Assembly (NCBI GenBank): GCA_905373665.1
Contig: CAJPTV010000094.1
Span: forward strand, 1-8,336
Direction of reading: 5' to 3'
Source of the DNA: Bacteroidia bacterium
Lineage (GTDB): Bacteria > Bacteroidota > Bacteroidia > Bacteroidales > CAJPTX01
Length of the DNA: 8,336 nt
Positions 1 to 7,160 of this stretch are shown piece by piece. A program made the position numbers and the translations under genes. Positions within the stretch are counted from its first letter, which is position 1. Each line of letters opens with the position of its first letter. The notes below the pieces were generated by a model. That model searched no databases and had not been told where the DNA came from. It saw nothing but the letters and a program-made list of their open reading frames with translations.

Positions 1-586
1 CCGCCACAAAGCTCAATACCAAGAAGAGCAATAACCCCTCCTCTTGCTGCGCAGCCCCTGCGGGCGTCTTTGCCTCGGGCTTGTTCTGAGCGACGGTCAC
101 CTCAGCGGTTTGAGCGACCGCCTTCCCAGGAATCTCAAACGAGAGATCCGCCTCCCCGTAATTGCACTCGCCCGCCTTGCACGTCTGATAGTCTACCGAA
201 CAGGTGATGGTAAACTTATTCTCCGTATTCCGCTTGATGATATGCACAAAGCTCACACTATCACTATATTGCTTGAGCGTCAAACCAAAGACATCATCGA
301 AAGCCTCGTGTGCCTCGCCACGCTCGATAACCTCCCCAACGACTTCGTAGTTGGCATCTTTCTTAAAAGAGAAAGTCGTGGGCGTCGGTCCCTTCGGAGG
401 TAAGGTGCATGAGTAAAGATGGTAAGGCGATGTGATCTGCGCCTTTGCAATGAGCTCTATCTGCCCATCACGCTCTACGACTGCAGTATGCCACTGAACA
501 GGGTTCTGCTTCATTCGACCGAGCTGCGCAGAGGCAACTCCAAGGAGGGAGAGGAGGAAAAAGGAAAGAATCAATAACCGTCGCAT
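1..586 (-). CDS. dsbD: DsbD-family protein-disulfide reductase, N-terminal part (runs off the left edge)
   Basis: Reading leftward from the ATG at 586 gives 195 residues before the window ends, so the gene is cut by the window and not necessarily broken. Residues 1-20 are a clear signal peptide (MRRLL, a hydrophobic core, then ASA before Q21). Residues ~27-153 resemble the periplasmic N-terminal DsbD domain: QNPVQW near the start, YHLYS, LPPKGPTPTTFSF, and a C136-x4-C141 pair after a V-D-Y strand, the expected redox cysteines. A polar linker rich in A, E, Q and K (~155-183) leads into a hydrophobic stretch (LLLFLVLSFVA) that should be the first membrane helix. In the family, DsbD passes electrons from cytoplasmic thioredoxin across the inner membrane to periplasmic thiol partners; the membrane core and C-terminal thioredoxin domain would lie outside the window. 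The gene follows rng by 88 bases on the same strand, so read-through from rng is possible. The symbol is by family; orthology to E. coli dsbD is not tested. Confidence 0.85.
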   Translation of the reverse strand, partial: MRRLLILSFFLLSLLGVASAQLGRMKQNPVQWHTAVVERDGQIELIAKAQITSPYHLYSCTLPPKGPTPTTFSFKKDANYEVVGEVIERGEAHEAFDDVFGLTLKQYSDSVSFVHIIKRNTENKFTITCSVDYQTCKAGECNYGEADLSFEIPGKAVAQTAEVTVAQNKPEAKTPAGAAQQEEGLLLFLVLSFVA

Positions 587-674
587 AATCAATAAGCAAT
601 GATATTTAGGTTCTCTAATTAACGGCACACAAGCCGCCGTATTGTTCTACGAAAAGATTGACCCCCGCACGAGA

Positions 675-2342
675 CTACCCCTCGTTGTCGTCAGCAAAGG
701 GCGTTGTCTGATTTTCATCAGCAAAGGCGTCGGATGCAAAACCATCAATCTCGTTACCATCGCGGTCATAGATATGGTAACTCATTAACGGTAAAGAGCT
801 GTCTGCCACAAAACGGAAACGACCGCCATACTGCATATTCAACTTGTGGCGAAGACTCAACAGGCCGCGGTTAAAATAGGCCTCCACGAAGGGATGTACC
901 CGAATGTCATACTTCGCCCCCTTGTGTTGAAGACAAAGGTCGATCACCTTGTTCGTGAGCTCATCCTCCAACATTAGGGTAGACTCGACCTTGCCCGTAC
1001 CGCCACAACAGGGGCACGTCTCCATCGTGTCAATGCGCTGCTCGGGGCGCATTCTTTGGCGCGTAATCTGCATAAGCCCCACCTCCGTAATCGGGATGAC
1101 CTTGTGCGTGACCTTATCTTTTTTCATAAGCTCCTGCATCCGCTCGAGAATCTTCCGCCGATGCTCGCTCTTGCTCATATCGATAAAGTCAATCACAATA
1201 ATCCCCCCCATATCGCGGAGACGAAGCTGCCTTGCGATCTCATCACATGCGGCAAGGTTCACCTCAAAGGCCGTCTCCTCTGGCGTCCCAGCACGCTTCA
1301 CACCGCTACCGCTATTAACGTCTATGACGTGAAAAGCCTCCGGGTGTTGAATGATGAGATAAGACCCCTTGTGGAACATCACCGTCTTCCCCAACAGGCG
1401 CTTAATCTGCTTGGTCACATCAAAATGATCGAAAATCGGGACACGCTGCGCGCTATAGAATTTGACCTTTTCCACATTCTCGGGCGCAATGGTTGCAAGA
1501 TAAGCACGCAGCTCGTCGTAAACCTGCCGACTATTCACCCAAATATTCGAGTAACTCTCGTTAAGGTTGTCACGAAGCAGCGCCGCCGAACTATTGAGCT
1601 CGCCGAGGATAAGCTGCGGCGTCATACTCGCATGGCAAAGCTGGATAAGGCAGTTCTGCCACGAGTCTATGAGCGACTGTAACTCTGCGTGCAAGACACT
1701 CGATTTTTTGCCCTGCGCCGCAGTGCGAATGATCACCCCCATCCCCCTAGGTACGATGCTCTGCACAAGGCGTTGTAAGCGCTGCGCCTCCTCTCGGTTC
1801 TCTATTCGTGACGAAAGGTGCACCTTGTTGGCAAATGGAAGCAAGACCATGAAGTGCCCTGCAATAGAGAGCACGCCCGTGAGTGTCGGTCCCTTGTTCG
1901 AGTAGGGCTCTCGTTCTATTTTGACGAGGATGTACTGCCCCACCTTAACGTGTTTCGCTATCGGATCATGCTTGCCTGGGAGTTTAGCCGCTTCCTCTGC
2001 AGAGGTCGGACCGACCCAGGCAAACTGTTCGAGGAGCTCTGCCCCCGAAGGTACCTTGCCTCGATGGTCTTTCAATAGCTGTTTTACTTGTTGCACCATA
2101 AACGGGTAGTGCTGCCCGAGATCTTTGAGGGGTAAAAAGCCCTGTTTCTTCGACCCAATATCGACGAAAGCAGCGTTGATATTCTCCTTAACCTTACGTA
2201 CCTGCCCCAAATATATATTCCCCACCGAGAAGAGCGACTTGCTATGCTGCGTGCGCATCTCGACAAGGTTACCATCCTCTAAAAGAGCGATTTGCGCGCT
2301 CCCCGAGAGGGAATTCACATCTACTATCAACTGTGAGTTCAA
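675..2342 (-). CDS. rng: Ribonuclease G (Rne/Rng family endoribonuclease), TTG start
   Basis: This 555-residue protein is a Bacteroidota-type RNase E/G, a cytoplasmic endonuclease that cuts single-stranded RNA in rRNA maturation and mRNA decay. The order is: N-terminal strand (NSQLIVDVN), an S1 RNA-binding domain from ~38 to 165 split by an insertion at ~76-130, an RNase-H-like/5'-sensor region, then the DNase-I-like catalytic core. The two metal-binding aspartates sit in HVIDVNSG (D341) and GGIIVIDFIDM (D385). The zinc-link CPCCGGTG has C443 and C446. MQITRQRMRP at ~424-433 is also typical. The long RNase E scaffold tail is absent, so RNase G is the better name. The start is TTG at 2342: an in-frame TGA lies 18 bases upstream, GGGAGG stands 6 bases before the TTG, and the resulting N terminus matches family members; the first in-frame ATG would be residue 29 and would remove the conserved N terminus. 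The acidic C-terminal tail (~533-555) is probably disordered. Confidence 0.95.
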   Translation of the reverse strand: MNSQLIVDVNSLSGSAQIALLEDGNLVEMRTQHSKSLFSVGNIYLGQVRKVKENINAAFVDIGSKKQGFLPLKDLGQHYPFMVQQVKQLLKDHRGKVPSGAELLEQFAWVGPTSAEEAAKLPGKHDPIAKHVKVGQYILVKIEREPYSNKGPTLTGVLSIAGHFMVLLPFANKVHLSSRIENREEAQRLQRLVQSIVPRGMGVIIRTAAQGKKSSVLHAELQSLIDSWQNCLIQLCHASMTPQLILGELNSSAALLRDNLNESYSNIWVNSRQVYDELRAYLATIAPENVEKVKFYSAQRVPIFDHFDVTKQIKRLLGKTVMFHKGSYLIIQHPEAFHVIDVNSGSGVKRAGTPEETAFEVNLAACDEIARQLRLRDMGGIIVIDFIDMSKSEHRRKILERMQELMKKDKVTHKVIPITEVGLMQITRQRMRPEQRIDTMETCPCCGGTGKVESTLMLEDELTNKVIDLCLQHKGAKYDIRVHPFVEAYFNRGLLSLRHKLNMQYGGRFRFVADSSLPLMSYHIYDRDGNEIDGFASDAFADENQTTPFADDNEG

Positions 2343-2354
2343 ACCAAACCTCCC
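2340..2354 (-). promoter_or_regulatory. rng: Shine-Dalgarno and TTG start of rng
   Basis: On the minus strand GGGAGG (2349-2354) is followed by six bases (tttggt) and then TTG (2340-2342). An in-frame TGA at 2358-2360 closes the frame just upstream, so no earlier start is possible. This is the strongest Shine-Dalgarno match among the starts examined here and it sits before a weak start codon, which suggests the two compensate. Confidence 0.75.
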
Positions 2355-2371
2355 AAATCAATCCGTTCCCA

Positions 2372-2401
2372 CAAAATTAGCGATTTCTCCAGAATCTAAA
2401 A
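2372..2401 (-). promoter_or_regulatory. Candidate Bacteroidota promoter for rng
   Basis: On the minus strand TAATTTTG (2372-2379) is a full match to the Bacteroidota -7 element TAnnTTTG. A TTTT (2398-2401), close to the -33 element TTTG, lies 18 bases upstream. Transcription would begin about 20-30 bases before the rng TTG, leaving a short leader that includes the Shine-Dalgarno. The TTTT is also the T-run of the terminator that follows metG. Assigned by pattern only. Confidence 0.5.
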
Positions 2402-2429
2402 GGCTTGAGCCCGCAGAATAGACAAGCCT
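2398..2429 (-). terminator. Candidate intrinsic terminator downstream of metG
   Basis: On the minus strand AGGCTTG (2423-2429) and CAAGCCT (2401-2407) form a perfect 7-bp stem around a 15-base loop, followed directly by TTT (2398-2400). It lies about 90 bases beyond the metG stop. The loop is rather long and the T-run short, so it may be a weak terminator. Confidence 0.45.
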
Positions 2430-2497
2430 ATCCCCATAAAACGAACATTTTCAAAAGGACGTATTACAGCATCCATACACAGTAATGCGTCCACTAT

Positions 2498-2509
2498 CTC
2501 TTCGAAGAG
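2498..2509. repeat. 12-bp perfect palindrome just after metG
   Basis: CTCTTCGAAGAG is a perfect palindrome, 11 bases downstream of the metG stop codon. In RNA it could form a small stem with a TCGA loop. There is no T-run next to it, so I do not call it a terminator. It may act as a 3' stabilising hairpin, a protein site, or be chance. Confidence 0.3.
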
Positions 2510-2520
2510 CAAAATCGTCA

Positions 2521-4566
2521 CTACCCGATCCGATTCCCGTTCTCGGTCTCTCCCTCAGGGCTCATGATATGCAAAACCCCATCGGCCGATTGGGCAAAAA
2601 GCAACATCCCGTGCGACTCGACCCCCTTAATTTTCCGCGGCGCAAGATTTACAATGATCGTCACCCGCTTACCAATGAGGGACTCTGGCGTGAAATGCTC
2701 CGCAATCCCCGATACCACCGTCCGACGATCCACTCCCGTATCCACAAGCAACTTCAAGAGCTTCTGCGTCTTGGGGATACGCTCGGCTTCGAGAACCGTC
2801 CCGACCCGCAAATCCATCGCTTCAAACTGCTCAAAGGTAACGTCAGGTTTGGCGGGTTCAACGACCGCATTCTCCGCAGCACTCTTCTTCGCATTCTCTT
2901 CCGCATTGCGCTGTAAACGGGCTACTTGCGCCTCTATCGCCGCATCCTCTATCCGTTCAAATAACAGCTCCGATGCGCCAAGCTTATGCCCTGCAGCGAT
3001 CACCGTCTCCGTCAGCCCATCCCAACTCGTCGCGGGGAGTTGCAACATGGCCTCCATTTTACGCACCGCAAAGGGGAGGAACGGACGCCCCAATACCGCG
3101 AGCGCCCCCGCCAACTGCAACGAAACATAGACAATCGACGCCACACGCTCCTTGTCGGTCTTAATCACCTTCCACGGCTCACGATCCGCCAAATACTTAT
3201 TACCAAGGCGCGCCAGCTGCATATACTCCTTCAGCGCATCGCGAAAACGATAAGACTCTATCGCCTCTGCTATCGCTTCCCGTTGACGGAGGATTTGCCC
3301 CAACAGCTCCTTCTCCTCCGCATCCAACGCACTGGGTTGTGGTACGGTAGCCTCAAAGTACTTCTCTGTAAGGACGATAGCACGATTGAAGAAATTCCCC
3401 AAGATCCCCACCAACTCACTATTGTTACGCGTCTGGAAGTCTCGCCACGTAAAGTCGTTGTCTTTCGTCTCAGGAAGGTTCGCCATCAGGGCATAACGCA
3501 GCGCATCTTGCTTGCCTGGGAACTCTGCCAAGTACTCATGCAACCACACCGCCCAATTCTTCGACGTGGAGAGCTTCTCTCCCTCAAGGTTCAAAAACTC
3601 GTTGGCGGGCACATTGTCTGGCAAGATGTACTCGCCGTGCGCATGCAACATCGTGGGGAATACAATGCAATGGAAAACGATGTTGTCCTTCCCGATGAAG
3701 TGCACCATCTTCGTGTCCTCGCTCTTCCAGTACTTTTCCCACTCGGGGGTGAGCTCCTTGGTTGCTGAGATGTAACCTATCGGCGCATCAAACCACACAT
3801 AGAGCACCTTCCCCTCCTCCCCTTCCAGAGGCACGGGAACTCCCCACGACAAATCACGACTCACGGCACGGGGGTGCAACCCTGCATCAAACCAGCTACG
3901 ACACTGCCCCAGCACGTTCACTTTCCACTCGGGGTGCTCCTTGAGTATCCAGTTCTCTAAGAACGACTGGTACTTATCCAAGGGCAAATACCAGTGTTTG
4001 GTCTTCTTCAGGACGGGCTTTGCACCACTGATAGCCGACTTCGGATTGATAAGATCCGTTGCATTCAAACTCGTACCACAGCGCTCGCACTGGTCGCCAT
4101 AAGCATTCGGATTTTGGCAGTGTGGGCACGTCCCCGTGATATAGCGGTCGGCAAGAAACTGGTTCGCCTCAGGGTCGTAATACTGGTCAGATTCCTGTTC
4201 CACAAAGACCCCACTTTCATACAGCTTGCGGAAGAAGGCCTGCGCCGTCTCATAGTGAATGGGCTTGCTGGTACGCGAATAGATACTAAACTCGATACCA
4301 AACTCCTCAAACGACCGCTTGATTAGGGCATGGTACTTATCGACCACCTCTTGTGGCGAACACCCCTCCTTCTGCGCGCGGATGGTAATCGGAACGCCAT
4401 GCTCGTCGGAACCGCAAATCCAGATCACATCGCGCCCACGCCCTTTCAAATAACGAACGTAGACATCGGCAGGTACATAGACGCCTGCGAGGTGACCAAT
4501 ATGAAGCGGACCATTCGCGTAGGGAAGCGCCGCAGTAATCAAATAGCGTTTGGGACTCTTCTGCAT
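2521..4566 (-). CDS. metG: Methionine--tRNA ligase with C-terminal tRNA-binding domain
   Basis: This class I aminoacyl-tRNA synthetase attaches methionine to initiator and elongator tRNA-Met in the cytoplasm, using ATP. The 681-residue product has the whole expected architecture. The Rossmann catalytic core begins near residue 7 and holds the HIGH motif at 22-25 and CGSDEHG at 51-57. A zinc knuckle follows with C147, C150, C160 and C163. The WFDAPIGYIS segment lies at ~258-267 and the KMSKS-loop variant KLSTS at 331-335. An alpha-helical anticodon-binding domain spans ~375-545. A charged linker (~545-575) leads to an EMAP/Trbp111-like OB-fold domain at ~576-681 (FEAMDLRVGTV, then VSGIA and NLAPRKIKGVESHGMLL). 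That appended domain supports dimer formation and tRNA binding in long bacterial MetRS proteins. The ATG start sits 16 residues before the core, as usual. It is flanked by the terminator of the dehydrogenase gene upstream and its own terminator downstream, so it probably forms a single-gene unit. Nothing is broken or missing. Confidence 0.97.
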   Translation of the reverse strand: MQKSPKRYLITAALPYANGPLHIGHLAGVYVPADVYVRYLKGRGRDVIWICGSDEHGVPITIRAQKEGCSPQEVVDKYHALIKRSFEEFGIEFSIYSRTSKPIHYETAQAFFRKLYESGVFVEQESDQYYDPEANQFLADRYITGTCPHCQNPNAYGDQCERCGTSLNATDLINPKSAISGAKPVLKKTKHWYLPLDKYQSFLENWILKEHPEWKVNVLGQCRSWFDAGLHPRAVSRDLSWGVPVPLEGEEGKVLYVWFDAPIGYISATKELTPEWEKYWKSEDTKMVHFIGKDNIVFHCIVFPTMLHAHGEYILPDNVPANEFLNLEGEKLSTSKNWAVWLHEYLAEFPGKQDALRYALMANLPETKDNDFTWRDFQTRNNSELVGILGNFFNRAIVLTEKYFEATVPQPSALDAEEKELLGQILRQREAIAEAIESYRFRDALKEYMQLARLGNKYLADREPWKVIKTDKERVASIVYVSLQLAGALAVLGRPFLPFAVRKMEAMLQLPATSWDGLTETVIAAGHKLGASELLFERIEDAAIEAQVARLQRNAEENAKKSAAENAVVEPAKPDVTFEQFEAMDLRVGTVLEAERIPKTQKLLKLLVDTGVDRRTVVSGIAEHFTPESLIGKRVTIIVNLAPRKIKGVESHGMLLFAQSADGVLHIMSPEGETENGNRIG

Positions 4567-4576
4567 TGTTTGTGCT

Positions 4577-4607
4577 AAAACTTATAAACTCTTACAAGAA
4601 CCTAAAA
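4577..4607 (-). promoter_or_regulatory. Candidate promoter for metG
   Basis: On the minus strand TAAGTTTT (4577-4584) matches the -7 consensus TAnnTTTG at every fixed position but the last. TTTT (4604-4607) lies 19 bases upstream in the -33 position, inside the T-run of the terminator of the upstream dehydrogenase gene. The leader to the metG ATG would be only a few bases long, which is unusually short, so the call is tentative. Context supports some promoter here, because a strong terminator separates metG from the genes before it. Confidence 0.3.
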
Positions 4608-4638
4608 AATCGTCGTGGAGCTCCTCCCCGTCCACAAC
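4604..4638 (-). terminator. Intrinsic terminator downstream of the alcohol dehydrogenase gene
   Basis: On the minus strand GTTGTGGA (4631-4638) pairs with TCCACGAC (4612-4619) in an 8-bp stem that includes one G-U pair, with an 11-base loop. One base pair-free pair of positions later comes a run of six T (4604-4609). It begins two bases after the dehydrogenase stop. The G-U pair works only in the minus-strand transcript, which fits its direction. It marks the end of the three-gene operon. Confidence 0.75.
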
Positions 4639-4639
4639 A

Positions 4640-5872
4640 CTACAGCGCTGCCAAAAGGATGCGCTTTACCGCCTCAGCATCGATTGTGCGGTTTTCACCC
4701 AAACGCCAACGACGCTGTTCAAAACGCTCCCAGATGGGCTGGAGTTGCTCCTTCGTAATCCCATAATCGGAGAGGTGCACCTTCCCATCGTACATCATCA
4801 CAAGGAACGTCTCGATCCCAATCGCAGCCCCCGTCGCGAGCATGTGTGGGTCTGGGTTCGCCCCCAATAGCTTCTGTAACATCGTACCTGTCACGGTATT
4901 GCTCTGTTCGCCCGCCTTTTTCCCAGTGCGAGCGTCCAACACCCGTTCGGCGAATTGGATAAGCTTTGCCTGCTTATGTTCTATTTGGTCTTTGAGTAGA
5001 TGTGGATAGATAATAGCAAGCGTCAGCCCGTGGTCTAGTCCGAACAGGGCGGTCAGTTCGTGCCCAATAAGGTGCGTAGACCAATCCTCTGGCACCCCTG
5101 CAGCGATCCACCCGTTGAGCGCCCACATAGCACACAAGGCGAGATCGTCACGCAAACGTAAATCCTTAGGATAAGCTCGTAGCTTCGGACCAATATCCAT
5201 AAGCGTGGCGAGTAGCCCCTCGGCGAAACGATCCTGTACGGGCGCATCGGCAGGATAGGTCATATACTGCTCCATGACATGCACAAACGCATCTACCACG
5301 CCGTTCACCACTTGGTTCATGGGCAAAGAGAGCGTGTAGGCAGGGTCTACAATAGAAAACACGGGGAAGGTCGATGGGCTATGAAATGCGAACTTCTCGT
5401 GCGTTTCCGCGCGTGTAATTACCGCCCCGTTATTCATCTCCGACCCTGTGGCGGAAAGCGTTAAGACCGTTCCGAAAGGCATCGCCCCGATCCCCTCTGC
5501 CAGCTTCGGATTTTTGAGCAACTCCCACGGGTCTGCCCCTTCGTACTTCGCCGCCGCGGCAATAAACTTCGTCCCGTCGATAACCGACCCGCCGCCAACA
5601 GCCAAAATAAAGGTAATCCCCTCGCTCTTGATAATCGGGAGCGCCTGCACCAGCGTTTCATAGTGGGGATTAGGCTCGATGCCCCCGAAGTCCACTACGT
5701 GGCGGTCGCCGAGGACTTTCCGCACTTCGTCATAAATCCCCGTACGGTGAATACTCCCTCCTCCGAAGGTTAAAAGCACACGTGCATCAGCGGGGATCTG
5801 TTCCGAAAGATGAAAAAGTTGTCCTTCGCCAAAAAAGACCCGCACGGGGTTGTAGAGTTCAAACGCGTTCAT
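4640..5872 (-). CDS. yqhD: YqhD-type iron-containing alcohol dehydrogenase (NADPH-dependent aldehyde reductase)
   Basis: This 410-residue group III (iron-type) alcohol dehydrogenase resembles E. coli YqhD and clostridial butanol dehydrogenases along its length. The N-terminal half is a Rossmann-like NAD(P)-binding domain with GGGS at 37-40, where YqhD holds the NADPH ribose phosphate, FGGIEPNPHYETL at ~62-74, and GGGSVIDGTKFIAAA at 93-107. The C-terminal half is helical and carries the metal ligands D194 and H198 (VVDAFVHVMEQ), H267 (WSTH) and H281 (GLDHG), at the same numbers as I recall for YqhD. LSDYGI near 367-372 and LGENRTI at 391-397 are also shared. YqhD reduces short-chain and lipid-peroxidation aldehydes to alcohols; the substrate here is unknown. 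The protein is about 23 residues longer than YqhD because of extra sequence around 314-342. It is last in an operon, 17 bases after the hydrolase gene, with no clear Shine-Dalgarno. The ATG start is fixed by the matching MN-F-L N terminus. Confidence 0.9.
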   Translation of the reverse strand: MNAFELYNPVRVFFGEGQLFHLSEQIPADARVLLTFGGGSIHRTGIYDEVRKVLGDRHVVDFGGIEPNPHYETLVQALPIIKSEGITFILAVGGGSVIDGTKFIAAAAKYEGADPWELLKNPKLAEGIGAMPFGTVLTLSATGSEMNNGAVITRAETHEKFAFHSPSTFPVFSIVDPAYTLSLPMNQVVNGVVDAFVHVMEQYMTYPADAPVQDRFAEGLLATLMDIGPKLRAYPKDLRLRDDLALCAMWALNGWIAAGVPEDWSTHLIGHELTALFGLDHGLTLAIIYPHLLKDQIEHKQAKLIQFAERVLDARTGKKAGEQSNTVTGTMLQKLLGANPDPHMLATGAAIGIETFLVMMYDGKVHLSDYGITKEQLQPIWERFEQRRWRLGENRTIDAEAVKRILLAAL

Positions 5873-5889
5873 GGAAGTGAAGTATTAGG

Positions 5890-6537
5890 TTAAAGAAATG
5901 GGTTAAGGGTACGTTCCGCACCGATGGTTGTAAACTCTCCGTGCCCGGGCAAGACCTGTACATCATCGTGAAGCACTAAGAGGCGACTCCGGATGCTCTC
6001 TATGAGCTGTTCGTAATTCCCCCCGGGGAGATCTGTCCGCCCAATGGAGTGTTGAAAAAGCGTGTCGCCAGAGAAGAGCACCCCCGCCTCGTAAAGATAG
6101 AAACAAACACACCCTTGCGAATGTCCTGGCGTGTGAATCACCTCAATCCGCTTGCCATGCAACTCAAAGACGTCGCCATGCGCCAAAAAAGCATCGGGTT
6201 GCGAAATGGGGGCCATCTCCATTCCCCAGAGCGCTGCTTGTTTGGGCGCATTCTCAAGCAGGGGCATATCTGCCGCATGAATCAAGAAAGCGGCGTCCTT
6301 CCACGTCGCCCGCCCCCATGGCACGCCAAAGAGGTGATCTAGGTGCCCATGGGTGTTGAGTAGGTATTTGACCGTTACCCGCTGCTCCTCCACAAAGGAG
6401 AAGATCAGTGCCTGTTCCTCTTCCGTATGACACCCGAGGTCGATCACGAGCCCGTCACCCCCCGGCGCATAAAGCAGGTAGGTGTTCTCACAGAGCTCGT
6501 TAAACATAAAACGCTGTATGCGCAACTCGCTATCCAT
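5890..6537 (-). CDS. Metallo-beta-lactamase-fold hydrolase, glyoxalase-II-like
   Basis: This 215-residue single-domain protein has all the metal-binding motifs of the metallo-beta-lactamase fold: THGHLDH at 62-68 (H63, H65, D67, H68), HTPGHS at 135-140 (H139), SGDTLF at 156-161 (D158) and PGHG at 197-200 (H199). This set implies a two-metal site and an active hydrolase. The compact length and the HTPGHSQGCVCFYL and FSGDTLFQHSIGRTDLPGG segments fit the group annotated as hydroxyacylglutathione hydrolase-like or YcbL-like. Such enzymes cleave thioesters, but the C-terminal helical domain that binds glutathione in classical glyoxalase II is absent, so substrate and thiol cofactor are uncertain. 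No signal peptide is seen, so it should be cytoplasmic. The ATG start is preceded by GGAAAGGGGACGAAGGG, a purine-rich ribosome site. It is the middle gene of a three-gene operon, 21 bases after the DUF2179 gene and 17 before the dehydrogenase. Confidence 0.9.
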   Translation of the reverse strand: MDSELRIQRFMFNELCENTYLLYAPGGDGLVIDLGCHTEEEQALIFSFVEEQRVTVKYLLNTHGHLDHLFGVPWGRATWKDAAFLIHAADMPLLENAPKQAALWGMEMAPISQPDAFLAHGDVFELHGKRIEVIHTPGHSQGCVCFYLYEAGVLFSGDTLFQHSIGRTDLPGGNYEQLIESIRSRLLVLHDDVQVLPGHGEFTTIGAERTLNPFL

Positions 6538-6558
6538 CCCTTCGTCCCCTTTCCAAGA

Positions 6559-7137
6559 TTATTTCTTTTTAGTGATTGTCCGCCAACGAAGCCGCTTCCC
6601 TTTAGGGGAGAAGATCCCCGAGCTGGCAGACTTAACATCCTCGACGGAGTAAAAAATCTGTGGGTGAATCGTGTGAATAATCTCTTCCACCCGTCCAATA
6701 TCCTTACGGTGTGCCACACAGTAGAGCAACTGCACGGGGCCGTTAGCCCCACGCGCATCGACCACCGTCGTACCAAAGCCTCCGGCACGCAACGCCTCAC
6801 TGAGCTCTGCCCCGTGCTTAGCCGTTATGATCCGAACGACTTGCGTCCCAACCGCCAAACGGTGTTCTATCGAAAGCCCCACATAGTTCCCGACGGCGAA
6901 ACCGAACGCGTAGGCGAGGTAGCAAACGATGTTATTGGCGTGGTGCATCACCTGCCCTATGGCGATAATCCAGATAAACACCTCAATAAAGCCCAAAAGT
7001 GGCGCTACCACACGGTTTCCACGCGCAACAAATACGATACGGATCGTCCCAAACGTTACATCTGTGATGCGTGCCAAGATGATCAGTATCGGGAGTATCA
7101 CGTACGTAAAGTACGGGCTTGCCATCAGTGTTTCCAT
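6559..7137 (-). CDS. UPF0316/DUF2179 (DUF5698) family inner-membrane protein
   Basis: A 192-residue protein with three predicted membrane helices at about 9-27, 43-62 and 69-88, followed by a soluble domain at ~95-170 and a basic tail ending in KKK. ARITDVTFGTIRIVFVARG, GFIEVFIWIIAIGQV, YAFGFAVGNYVG and GGFGTTVVDARG are hallmarks of UPF0316, a membrane DUF5698 region followed by the small DUF2179 domain also found in the YitT family. The biochemical role is unknown; DUF2179 resembles small ligand-binding domains, so a sensor or regulated membrane function is possible. An in-frame TTG at 7179 would add 14 residues (206 in all), but it lies inside the best -7 promoter box and so should not be transcribed. 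I therefore choose ATG 7137, which has AGGGG 8 bases before it and gives a family-typical N terminus; ATG 7125 is a less likely alternative. It is first in the operon with the hydrolase and dehydrogenase and diverges from the secreted-protein gene. Confidence 0.85.
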   Translation of the reverse strand: METLMASPYFTYVILPILIILARITDVTFGTIRIVFVARGNRVVAPLLGFIEVFIWIIAIGQVMHHANNIVCYLAYAFGFAVGNYVGLSIEHRLAVGTQVVRIITAKHGAELSEALRAGGFGTTVVDARGANGPVQLLYCVAHRKDIGRVEEIIHTIHPQIFYSVEDVKSASSGIFSPKGKRLRWRTITKKK

Positions 7138-7160
7138 CCCCCAATCCCCTGTATAGTGTT

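Noticed and set aside
76..163. Possible truncation or frameshift in the rng S1 domain because of extra sequence between residues ~76 and 130
   Set aside because: The frame stays open with good S1 sequence on both sides, and members of this family in Bacteroidota carry an insertion here. The coordinates given are rng residue numbers times no factor, kept only as a pointer; the DNA lies at about 1953-2117 on the minus strand.
44..403. A 119-codon open frame on the plus strand at the left edge
   Set aside because: It is antisense to the dsbD-like gene, which has a signal peptide, a redox cysteine pair and family motifs. The plus-strand product has none.
621..645. Terminator between rng and the dsbD-like gene
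   Set aside because: Only a 5-bp stem (ACGGC/GCCGT) with a 9-base loop can be drawn and no T-run follows.
1056..1682. A 208-codon open frame on the plus strand opposite rng
   Set aside because: It covers the rng catalytic region in antisense and has no domain or start signal of its own.
2986..3768. A 260-codon open frame on the plus strand
   Set aside because: It lies wholly opposite metG, whose every motif is intact. The translation is rich in R, L, Q and H with no recognisable domain, as expected of a shadow frame in GC-balanced DNA.
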